The notes beneath the pieces were generated by a model, which was not told the origin of the DNA, ran no database searches, and was given only the letters and a program-made list of their open reading frames with translations. A DNA stretch of 64,000 bases from Nonomuraea sp. NEAU-A123 (GTDB lineage: Bacteria > Actinomycetota > Actinomycetes > Streptosporangiales > Streptosporangiaceae): positions 186,001 to 250,000 of the forward strand of contig NZ_JAHFZZ010000004.1 of the NCBI RefSeq assembly GCF_018603905.1. Direction: 5' to 3'. The translations under genes and the position numbers were made by a program. Positions within the stretch are counted from its first letter, which is position 1. The number at the start of each line of letters is the position of its first letter. Of the stretch, positions 44,995-51,959 are shown in pieces.

Positions 44995-45509
44995 CAGGCA
45001 GCCTGCCTGATCCGCCGCATGAAGTGGACGGTCAGGGTGCCGTCCACGCGGTTGTCGAAGCACTCCAGGGCGACGGTGTCCCCGGCTTTCAGTGGCTGGG
45101 CTAGCGGTTTGGCGGCCGGTTCGCCCGACGTGCCCTCATAGTGCAGCGTCCGCGGGTCGAGCAGACAGACCTGGCCGTTCACCGAGATGCGATCGGCGGT
45201 GACCTCTGTCACGCTCCCGCTGACGTTGCGGTGCAGAGTGACCGCGACGCGCTGACCCGCGGTTGACTCGTCGAGCACGACGAGGTCGCCGGGCCTGAGC
45301 GCCCAGCCGTAGGGCAGTTCCTCGGCCTTGGCCGAGACGGGCGCGGCGGCCGTGAGGCCGGCCGAGCCGTAGCGGCGCACTGTCACGTTCTGGCCCGAAC
45401 CGCTGACCAGGACGCCTGCAGAGGCGTCGGACGGGGGTAGTGGCGAGTTGCCGGCCGTGTCCCTGAAGACTCCGGCGAACAGCCCGCGTCTGGTCGTTTC
45501 CTCCTTCAT
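44994..45509 (-). CDS. Hypothetical beta-rich protein of the MauA-like operon
   Basis: 171 aa. No signal peptide of normal form, although TTRRGLFAGVF near the N-terminus is twin-Arg-like. The rest is predicted beta-rich with Val/Thr-rich strands (GQRVAVTLHRNVSGSVTEVT, then ISVNGQVCLLDPRTL). Two Cys. I do not recognise it. GAGGAAG precedes ATG 45509; its stop overlaps the next gene. Its fixed place between membrane and redox genes suggests an accessory or partner of the Cys-rich protein. Confidence 0.7.
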   Translation of the reverse strand: MKEETTRRGLFAGVFRDTAGNSPLPPSDASAGVLVSGSGQNVTVRRYGSAGLTAAAPVSAKAEELPYGWALRPGDLVVLDESTAGQRVAVTLHRNVSGSVTEVTADRISVNGQVCLLDPRTLHYEGTSGEPAAKPLAQPLKAGDTVALECFDNRVDGTLTVHFMRRIRQAA

Positions 45510-45548
45510 TACTTCTTCCTCTCTGTTGGTGAAACAACGGTCTGTTGG

Positions 45549-46100
45549 TCACAGCAACGGCGTGAGAATGGGGTAGAGGGCGCCGAGCGCGGCGAGGGCC
45601 AACGGGTCGGCGATCATGCGGGCTCGAATGATCCCGTCGGAGATGTAGATATCCGCTGAGGTGAGCAGCGCGGACAGGCCCACTCGCGTCAGCGCGAAGA
45701 CGGTGAAGCCGACCGCTCCGAGGACCGGGTCGGCCGCGATGAAGGCGGTCAGCGGGACCAGGTACCAGAGCCAGAAACCGATGCGCGTGGTGAAGCCGAC
45801 GCCGAGCGCCAAGCCGTTGTACGCGGCGGTGCGCCAGTCGTTGTATGTGAGCCAGCGGGTGTTGGTCTCACGGTCCAGTTGCCAGGGAACGGGCCTGAGC
45901 GCCGCTCCGACGATGACGGTAGACACCGCGGTCACAGCGAGCAGAGCACGCATCGAGGGCTCCACAGCCGCGCCGAGGAGACCGACGAAAGCCCCGGTGA
46001 GCGCCGCTCCGGCCATGGCCGACAATATGAGGACGGCACCAGCCACCACCGAGGAACCGAAGCACCCGGACACGCGGGCGCGCGTGATCATGATGATCAC
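45549..46100 (-). CDS. Polytopic membrane protein of the MauA-like operon
   Basis: 183 aa with about five hydrophobic helices (near 15-40, 48-66, 92-125, 128-150, 165-183). A central segment RWLTYNDWRTAAYNG is cytosolic or extracellular loop. I do not recognise the family. GTG 46100 with GAGG seven bases upstream. Nine bases after the 52-aa membrane gene. It may form the channel or membrane scaffold of the redox system. Confidence 0.7.
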   Translation of the reverse strand: MIIMITRARVSGCFGSSVVAGAVLILSAMAGAALTGAFVGLLGAAVEPSMRALLAVTAVSTVIVGAALRPVPWQLDRETNTRWLTYNDWRTAAYNGLALGVGFTTRIGFWLWYLVPLTAFIAADPVLGAVGFTVFALTRVGLSALLTSADIYISDGIIRARMIADPLALAALGALYPILTPLL

Positions 46101-46109
46101 GTTGGGGCC

Positions 46110-46268
46110 TCAAGGGAGGGTCTGCTGCGCGATCGCCACTATCAGCGCGGTCATGACGAGCAGCGTCCAGGGCTGGAGGCCCAGGAGATGTCCAGCGAAC
46201 ACACCGAGCGCGGCCAGCGGTATCGCCAGCGCCGGCCTGATCCGGGGGCTGGTCAGGATGCCACCCAT
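46110..46268 (-). CDS. 52-aa membrane protein of the MauA-like operon
   Basis: ATG 46268 is used because AGGAG lies five bases upstream; ATG 46271 adds one residue. Two short hydrophobic helices (PALAIPLAALGVFAGHLLG and TLLVMTALIVAIAQQ). It lies between the MauD-like gene and the polytopic membrane gene with gaps of 9-10 bases, so it is part of the operon. Too short to assign. Confidence 0.6.
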   Translation of the reverse strand: MGGILTSPRIRPALAIPLAALGVFAGHLLGLQPWTLLVMTALIVAIAQQTLP

Positions 46269-46278
46269 CATGTCTCCT

Positions 46279-46797
46279 TCACCTGCCGACCGAGGCCGCG
46301 CCGTAGGCGGCATTGTGGAGATGCTCCAGGTCGGCGGCATACCGCAGGATGCCCTTGGCCACCACCAGGCCATTGGACACCGCCACGCCGAAGGGGCCGG
46401 AGTGCACCTTGTACCGGTCTCTCACGGCAGCGGCCTTATCGCCCGTGAGCACACGCGCGTCCTCGGGCAGGATCTGCCGGAAACCGGCCGACGACCCGGC
46501 CATGGTGCCGTCGCTGACCACACAGGCGAACCCGCCCGGATCGGCGGAGCGTGCCACCTCCGTCGCCACCTCGTGGCAGGGCTCGCAGTCCCCGAAGAAG
46601 AACAGGACCACGTCGTCAGACCGCATGCCGGGGAACTGCGGGGCGAGCGCGCCCACGGCGAGTCCGTCGGCGGGCGCGGCTCCGCTCACTGCCACACGGT
46701 CCTGGAGGATCGACAGTTCACGGCGTACGACCAGCAGCCCGAGAGCGAGCAGAAGTAACCAGACGGAAGCTACGACCAATAGTGCGGTATAGCCCAT
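46279..46797 (-). CDS. Membrane-anchored thioredoxin-like protein (MauD-like, CEPC)
   Basis: 172 aa. N-terminal anchor (ALLVVASVWLLLLALGLLVV) and an extracytoplasmic thioredoxin-like domain with VVLFFFGDCEPCHEVATEV, where CEPC is the redox centre. Late part KVHSGPFGVAVSNGLVV contains the cis-Pro loop region. Second MauD-like protein of the operon; two different thioredoxin-like proteins suggest an oxidase/isomerase pair. GAGG precedes ATG 46797. Confidence 0.82.
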   Translation of the reverse strand: MGYTALLVVASVWLLLLALGLLVVRRELSILQDRVAVSGAAPADGLAVGALAPQFPGMRSDDVVLFFFGDCEPCHEVATEVARSADPGGFACVVSDGTMAGSSAGFRQILPEDARVLTGDKAAAVRDRYKVHSGPFGVAVSNGLVVAKGILRYAADLEHLHNAAYGAASVGR

Positions 46798-46807
46798 GAC
46801 GCCTCAT

Positions 46808-47335
46808 TCACCCGTCGAGTCGGACACTGAAAGGCTTGACCACGGTCAGGGTGGAAATTAGTAGATATCCGCAGGTGATTGCCGTACCGATGAGCAGTCC
46901 TGAAATGCGCTGGTCCAGGGTGGGCACCGCCGGTGCCGCGGCGACGAACGCCGCGACGCCGATCAGGACGAGGTTGCGCACCACGGTCGCCCACGAGGTC
47001 GTCTCGCCCGTGCCGAAGCAGGCGCACTCCACGCTCTGCCCCGCCATGACGGACCGTACGATCACCGCGGTGAAGGCGACCAGAAGCACAAGAGCGCAGG
47101 TCGCGGCCGGGAGCAGGGCCGGGCTCACCGCTACGGCGAGACCGACGGCGACCTCCAGAGCGCCAAGGATCCGGCCCAAGCCGGGCCGTACCCGTTTGAC
47201 GACACCGAAGCGGACCAGGGCGAGCGCGAGCGCGAACGGCCGTCTGATTTTGGGAATGCCGCTGGCGACGAAGAGGGCGGTGAGAAGGCCGCAGCCCACC
47301 CCGACTAATTCGGCCATGTCCATGGACGTGATCAT
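46808..47335 (-). CDS. MauE/DoxX-type redox-associated membrane protein
   Basis: 175 aa, four membrane helices (about 10-28, 55-75, 78-98, 120-140 plus a C-terminal one). QSVECACFGTGETT carries the CxC motif between helices that is characteristic of MauE-like redox proteins, which pass electrons from thioredoxin-like partners like DsbB or VKOR. First gene of the operon; ATG 47335 chosen, 47323 possible. Divergent from a lipoprotein gene over 23 bp, so the promoters overlap. Confidence 0.8.
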   Translation of the reverse strand: MITSMDMAELVGVGCGLLTALFVASGIPKIRRPFALALALVRFGVVKRVRPGLGRILGALEVAVGLAVAVSPALLPAATCALVLLVAFTAVIVRSVMAGQSVECACFGTGETTSWATVVRNLVLIGVAAFVAAAPAVPTLDQRISGLLIGTAITCGYLLISTLTVVKPFSVRLDG

Positions 47336-47358
47336 AAATGGCCGCAATACTTTGATCA

Positions 47359-47877
47359 ATGAGTAGGTCAAAAATCTTGTCATGCTCGGCGGCACTAATT
47401 CTGTTATGCAGCCAAACGGCCTGTTCAGCGGGCACGGCGGAGGTAAAACAGACATCGAGCCCACCGAGCACACTGGGCTGGACGACCCCCGTGACATCGC
47501 CCGCGACCCCCCCTGGCGGCGTGCCGTGCATCGACGCCGACAAGGCCGGGGAGAAGGGTGCCTCGGTGGGCGGTGTGCGGGCAGGCCCGTTCGGCGCGTA
47601 CCTGCGCCAGCAACGCGGCGGCGTGGCCAAACTATGGGTCGCGCAGGATCGCGGCAAGGGCCCGGCGGACGCGCTGATCCGGATTGAGCACGTCGAATCG
47701 GGCACCATCGCCTACTTCGTCCGCGACGCCGCGGCGACCGCCACCACAACCAACGACGACGGCACACCCTCCGGGGACACGATCTACCCCGGCGCGATCC
47801 TGCTGCCACGTGACGGGCACGTCCGCATCACCGTCAGCATCGGCCGCGCCTCCGGCTGCTTCGCCTACACCCTGTAG
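47359..47877 (+). CDS. Secreted lipoprotein divergent to the MauA-like operon
   Basis: 172 aa. Signal peptide with lipobox-like LLCSQTACSAG (lipidated Cys about residue 22). A Ser/Pro/Thr-rich linker is followed by a globular beta domain with two Cys (GVPCIDAD and SGCFAYTL) likely paired. I do not recognise the family. Only 23 bp separate its start from that of the MauE-like gene, which suggests shared regulation. Confidence 0.72.
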   Translation: MSRSKILSCSAALILLCSQTACSAGTAEVKQTSSPPSTLGWTTPVTSPATPPGGVPCIDADKAGEKGASVGGVRAGPFGAYLRQQRGGVAKLWVAQDRGKGPADALIRIEHVESGTIAYFVRDAAATATTTNDDGTPSGDTIYPGAILLPRDGHVRITVSIGRASGCFAYTL

Positions 47878-47916
47878 GCCGCTACGACAGGTAGCGCGGT
47901 GGCGAGGTGGACCGTT

Positions 47917-48233
47917 CGCGAGCGGTCACGTTCTTGACTCTGTTTCCAACTTCGGGGTCTTCCGCGGAGTTCCGTTTTGAGGGGTTCCACGAGTTCGTGC
48001 GTGCTCGCTGATGCGGACGGCGTGCTTGCTCACCGGAGACACCCGCCTCGCCGAGGATCTGTTGCAGACGGTCCTCACCCGTGCTCATGGGCACGTCGCA
48101 GGGCGGCGGGCGGACACCAGGTTGCCTGGCCCTCTGGACGTGCGCGTGGACTGTGCCATGACTCAGCGGCGGCTTCAGACCAGGTTGCGCGGCGCGCGGC
48201 AATTTCTGAGTGACGGTCAGCGCTGATCGCGAC
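47917..48233 (+). pseudogene. Mosaic pseudogene: 5' of the sigma gene at 49.9 kb joined to 3' of the SDR at 43.2 kb
   Basis: The left part (47917-48092) copies 49825-50018, that is, the end of the small membrane gene, the spacer, and the first 40 codons of the sigma factor. It has lost the sigma start codon and a few bases (frame broken). The right part (48104-48233) matches 43922-44051 over 130 bp without gaps: the last 40 codons of the SDR, stop and downstream bases. An open frame (48011-48226) reads MRTACLLTGDTRLAEDLLQT and then GRRADTRLPGPLDVRVDCAM, but it is half of two unrelated proteins. Not functional in my view. Confidence 0.85.
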
Positions 48234-48624
48234 GCGCCTGGCCGGTGAGACCCACACCCGTGGGTATGACCGCCATGCGCGAGGAACCGCACCGGACGGC
48301 ATTGGTGCACTTGCCGTCCTTCTCAAGGAGCCTCCGTGCCATTAGCTCAAGTTCGAGCGCCATTGCCCCGGCGCGTCACGGGAATAGAGATGGCTCCGTC
48401 ACAGGGCGGACGCCATCGCGGGTCATTACGTGGGCGTCCCGTCACGAGTACATGACGCGCTGCATCGTCGCCCTGGTCTTCCGCTGCATTGTTCTCATGG
48501 GTATCAAGCGGTGGTGCTACGCGCCGCCGGCGATGGGGCACGGATTTTCGGGCCGCGGCTCATCCCAGGTGGCACCCAGCAGCTCTGCGCCAGGCCGGCT
48601 CGTGTCTGCGCTCGGCCTGGTGGG
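48234..48624. other. 391-bp stretch without a supported gene
   Basis: Frames exist on both strands but have mixed, shadow-like composition. The plus frame from 48245 runs through the antisense of the membrane gene at 48625. A small Cys-containing hydrophobic stretch around 48450-48540 (TRCIVALVFRCIVLMG) may be a decayed gene end. Probably part of the rearranged tract that begins at 47.9 kb. Confidence 0.4.
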
Positions 48625-48975
48625 CTATGGGCCCCAGATATCGGCGAGCGTCAAGGGATCGGTGAGCGAGTTCATGAAGAGCCAGGCAAGCACGCCCATG
48701 AGAGCGACCCCGGAGAGGACCAGACCGATCGCGCCGCCCACGAATCTGCCGCCCGGGCTGTGAACGCGGGATAGTAAAACGCCCGCACTCACACTGAGGG
48801 CGGGAATGCCGGCGAAAATCAGGGCAGGAATCCACAGCGGGCCCAACCCGGACGAGGAGATTTCGAGGATGACCCGGCGGGCGGGCATGACGTGAAGCAG
48901 GAAGCCGACGGCGGTAAGGCACCATGCGAGTGTGACCTTGTCAGGCTCGTGCTGGGAATTCAGCGTCAGCGGCAT
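48625..48975 (-). CDS. Small polytopic membrane protein
   Basis: 116 aa from ATG 48975 (GGGA six bases upstream; ATG 48987 is possible). Three hydrophobic helices: about 16-32, 44-66 and 78-102. It ends SLTDPLTLADIWGP. Not recognised. Divergent from the GntR-like regulator. Confidence 0.65.
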   Translation of the reverse strand: MPLTLNSQHEPDKVTLAWCLTAVGFLLHVMPARRVILEISSSGLGPLWIPALIFAGIPALSVSAGVLLSRVHSPGGRFVGGAIGLVLSGVALMGVLAWLFMNSLTDPLTLADIWGP

Positions 48976-49129
48976 TTTAGGTCCCATCCGATTTGCGCAA
49001 TTCGCGGAAAAATCTACAGTATCCGTCTTGGCTTCGTCGGCTGTCCTTGGAGAATGGTGTCTGTCTCTTCGTATGGCCCTACGGTCCGTCGAGCGTGGTC
49101 GGGTGCGGCTCATGCCTTAACGTGGGACC

Positions 49130-49543
49130 GTGATCGATCCCAAGGGCGAGCAGCCGGTATATCTGCAGGTCGCGGCGTCCCTCCGCGAACGTATCGAGTC
49201 TGGCGAATGGCTGCCTCGCCACCGTCTGCCTCGTGTCGCGGAGCTTGAGCAGGAGTATGGCGTGGTTCGGAGCACCATCCTCGAGGCGATCAATCATCTG
49301 CGGGACAGCGGTTACGTCTACACGATCCCGAACTGGGGCACCGTGGTACGTCTCGGATCGGACGACATCACCGTCGTGGTGATCGAGCCGGGGGACTGCG
49401 GCATCTTCCGGATAGCGAGCGATCAGGAGAGCGAGCGGCTCGGCCTTGATCCGGAAGCCGCCGTGTTCGTGCTGGAAAAGGCGAGTGGCAAGGTCGCGGT
49501 GCTGCCTGCCGACAAGGTCGAGATCCATGGGCCGGAGCACTGA
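49130..49543 (+). CDS. GntR-family regulator (short)
   Basis: 137 aa. A GntR winged helix covers residues 5-75 (PVYLQVAASLRERIESGEWL, then VAELEQEYGVVRSTILEAIN). The remaining 60 residues are too short for a usual effector domain and contain acidic beta strands (DDITVVVIEPGDCGIF). GTG 49130 lies six bases after TAACGT. Short GntR proteins of this kind are frequent in actinomycete accessory regions; the target is unknown. Confidence 0.82.
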   Translation: MIDPKGEQPVYLQVAASLRERIESGEWLPRHRLPRVAELEQEYGVVRSTILEAINHLRDSGYVYTIPNWGTVVRLGSDDITVVVIEPGDCGIFRIASDQESERLGLDPEAAVFVLEKASGKVAVLPADKVEIHGPEH

Positions 49544-49606
49544 GGCGACGCCGGAGTCATGGTTGTCGGCGCACCGGCCGTGAGGGCGATGTGGGATGCT
49601 CTCGCC

Positions 49607-49846
49607 GTGACCGAGCCAGAGGACCCCGTATTGTCCGGGCCGCCCAGTGAGGTTCCCGACGACGTTGAGATCCTGCGCACCTGTGGAGCTATCGGTCTCG
49701 TCGTGGGTGGCGTGTTGTGTGTGGGGGCTCTCCTCATCGACGGCGGCAGGCCATCGTGGCAGGTGCTCGCCGTCTTCATGCTGGTTGTCCTGGTCGGACT
49801 CGGCTTGCGGCTGGAGGCGGCGCTTCGCGAGCGGTCACGTTCTTGA
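49607..49846 (+). CDS. Small two-helix membrane protein
   Basis: 79 aa from GTG 49607, six bases after GATGCT; a longer start at 49559 is less likely. Two helices: RTCGAIGLVVGGVLCVGALL and VLAVFMLVVLVGLGLRL. The last codons and the following spacer are the left boundary of the segment copied to 47.9 kb. Unknown function. Confidence 0.6.
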   Translation: MTEPEDPVLSGPPSEVPDDVEILRTCGAIGLVVGGVLCVGALLIDGGRPSWQVLAVFMLVVLVGLGLRLEAALRERSRS

Positions 49847-49889
49847 GCCGGCTTCCAACCTCGGGGTCTTTCCCGGAGTTGTTTAGTAC

Positions 49890-50375
49890 ATGGACCGTTA
49901 TGAGGGGTTCCACGAGTTCGTGCGTGCTCGCCAGCAATCGCTGATGCGGACGGCGTACCTGCTCACCGGAGACACCCACCTCGCCGAGGATCTGTTGCAG
50001 ACGGTCCTCACCCGTGTCGCCTCACACTGGGCCAAACTCGCCAAGGGCGGCAATCCCGAGGCCTACGCCCGTAAGGCCCTGGTCAACCAGAACATCTCCT
50101 GGCGCAGACGCAGGCGCGTCGAGCTGCCGGGAGCTGCGTTGCCGGAGGTCGGCCAGTCGCACGACGAGGCGACCGTGCGACGGCTCGCCTTGCTGCACGC
50201 GCTCGCCCAGCTCACCCCGAGACAGCGGACGGTGATCGTGCTGCGTTACTACGAAGATCGCACCGAACACGAGACCGCCCAGCTCATGGGCACCTCGCTG
50301 GGCACGGTCAAGAGCCAGACGAATTACGCGCTGTCGAAGCTGCGTGCGCTCACCCCACAGGAGGTGGACCGATGA
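49890..50375 (+). CDS. SigE-family ECF RNA polymerase sigma factor
   Basis: 161 aa. Region 2: FVRARQQSLMRTAYLLTGDT through EDLLQTVLTRV. Region 4: LTPRQRTVIVLRYYEDRTEH, then ETAQLMGTSLGTVKSQTNYA. This matches the actinobacterial SigE-like ECF group (Streptomyces-type sigma-70 'SigE family'). The stop overlaps the next gene by four bases (ATGA); that gene should encode its membrane regulator. Confidence 0.92.
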   Translation: MDRYEGFHEFVRARQQSLMRTAYLLTGDTHLAEDLLQTVLTRVASHWAKLAKGGNPEAYARKALVNQNISWRRRRRVELPGAALPEVGQSHDEATVRRLALLHALAQLTPRQRTVIVLRYYEDRTEHETAQLMGTSLGTVKSQTNYALSKLRALTPQEVDR

Positions 50376-51451
50376 ACACGCTCCGCGAGGATCTGCACGA
50401 GCTGGCCGCCCACGCGCCCGACGTCGACCTGGCCGACCTGGCGATCAGGGGAGCGCGCCGCAAGCGCGTGGTCCGCCTGTCGCTGGCCGCCGCCGTGGTG
50501 GTCGCCGGGATCGCCGGGGGCTCGGCCCTACGTTTCCAAGAGGTACGGCCGGTGCCGCCGGTCGTTCTCTCACCGCCGGAGACCAAGGCGCTGCCGCTGC
50601 CCGACAAGGGGGTCGCGCCGGTGGAGCAGGCCTATCGGCCGTCCTGCCGGGGCGGGTGCCAGGAGGCCGGGTGGCGCATCGTGACCCGAAGCGGCGAAAC
50701 CTTCCAGGTGCCCGCGAGGTCGGGGCCGGTGGAAGCCTCGGCTGACGGTCGCCGGATCGCCTACTACAGCGAGAAGGACCGCAGGATCGTGGTGCGCGAC
50801 CTGGCCAGTGGCTGGATCTGGAAGGCGCCGCTGAAGCAGCCGAAGCAGGACTTCGCCGTCGAGTACGCCCTGCGGATGTCGCCCAACGGGTTGCGTTTCA
50901 TCGTCTCCGGCTGGGGTGGTGGGCGTGAGCCGAACATGCTGGTGGACGTCGAGCAGGGGACGGTGGAGCAACTGGAGAGTGGCTGGTGGCCGGTGAGCGT
51001 GGCGGATGGTGACGGCCCGGTGGTGCTGGCCAAACCGTACGACAACACCACCAAGGTCTGGGTACGTGGCCATAAGCCGGTCACCATCCCCACCTTCACC
51101 TACGATTTCAGCGCTTTGGGCCCTGATGGCCGCAGGCTCGTTCGAGTGGGGCAGGTCCTGGGCCATGAGACGCCCAAGGTGCAGTACGACGGGACGATCG
51201 TCACCTTCGACGCCCTCACCGGGGGCGCCGAGGCGCGGGTGCCGGTGTCCGGCATTCCAGGAGATCTGCAGCCGGCCTGGCTGGGCGGTTGGTTGAACGC
51301 CGACGAGGTCACGCTGGTCGCCGTCGCGCAGTCGCCCCGGAGCGATATATCGGCAGTGGCCTACGGGGTGAATGTGCGGACGGGGCAGGCCCGTAAGTTG
51401 TTCCCGATCCGGGCGAAAGGAGCGTACGCCGTGCCCGGCTTGGTGCGTTGA
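50372..51451 (+). CDS. Membrane-anchored beta-propeller protein coupled to the sigma factor
   Basis: 359 aa. N-terminal cytosolic part of about 30 residues (MNTLREDLHELAAHAPDVDL), one membrane helix (about 34-53: VVRLSLAAAVVVAGIAGG), then an extracellular beta-propeller-like domain with WD40/TolB-type strands (VEASADGRRIAYYSEKDRRI, FSALGPDGRRLVRVGQ). Position and topology fit an anti-sigma factor that binds the sigma protein by its short N-terminus, although no zinc motif is present. Ligand unknown. Confidence 0.82.
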   Translation: MNTLREDLHELAAHAPDVDLADLAIRGARRKRVVRLSLAAAVVVAGIAGGSALRFQEVRPVPPVVLSPPETKALPLPDKGVAPVEQAYRPSCRGGCQEAGWRIVTRSGETFQVPARSGPVEASADGRRIAYYSEKDRRIVVRDLASGWIWKAPLKQPKQDFAVEYALRMSPNGLRFIVSGWGGGREPNMLVDVEQGTVEQLESGWWPVSVADGDGPVVLAKPYDNTTKVWVRGHKPVTIPTFTYDFSALGPDGRRLVRVGQVLGHETPKVQYDGTIVTFDALTGGAEARVPVSGIPGDLQPAWLGGWLNADEVTLVAVAQSPRSDISAVAYGVNVRTGQARKLFPIRAKGAYAVPGLVR

Positions 51452-51467
51452 TCCGATGACCGCGCGG

Positions 51468-51893
51468 TCACCGGTATCGCTCGGGGATGACCAGGCCGGG
51501 GCGCTCGTCGTCCCAGGCCATGGAACTCATCTTCCACGCGCCGGCCAATCGGACGAACTGAGTCGAGATGACGCCTTCGGCGCCGAACCTCGCCCCGTTC
51601 AAGACGCCCTCTTTCCGATAGGTGCTGAGACGATGAGCCACGTTGCCGAACGACTCCGTGGTCGCCGCCGACTCGGTTTCGCGGAAGGAGGTCAGCCGGC
51701 CGGTCTCGAACAGTTCCCCGCGAGAGGCCGCGAACTGGGTGACGGTGAGGATTTCCGGGTCGCCGGGGCCGCTTCTGATCAGCTTGCCGTCCTCGATGAA
51801 GAGGTCGTGGAGGGCGGCGTACGACGGCCGCCCACCCTCCTCGAAGGAGACCGCCTCGAAGAAGGATTCGACCAGTTCTCTGAGCTCGTCCAT
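51468..51893 (-). CDS. NTF2-like (SnoaL/DUF4440-type) protein
   Basis: 141 aa. Helix-rich start (ELRELVESFFEAVSFEEGGR) and curved-sheet strands (GVISTQFVRLAGAWKMSSMA) give the NTF2-like cone fold. The end AWDDERPGLVIPERY matches a family of small actinomycete proteins of unknown function. ATG 51893 follows CAGGGT by seven bases. Confidence 0.78.
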   Translation of the reverse strand: MDELRELVESFFEAVSFEEGGRPSYAALHDLFIEDGKLIRSGPGDPEILTVTQFAASRGELFETGRLTSFRETESAATTESFGNVAHRLSTYRKEGVLNGARFGAEGVISTQFVRLAGAWKMSSMAWDDERPGLVIPERYR

Positions 51894-51959
51894 GAACCAG
51901 ACCCTGTCACGGGATCGCTTCGGCGGCCACGGGGCGTGGGCGTCCCGTGGCCGCTGGAG

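Noticed and set aside
48011..48226. 71-codon frame resembling a sigma-factor start
   Set aside because: Its second half is the C-terminus of an SDR in frame by chance; it is a mosaic of two gene fragments.
48245..48763. 172-codon plus-strand frame
   Set aside because: The second half is antisense to the membrane protein gene at 48625-48975, and the first has no ribosome binding site or recognisable content.
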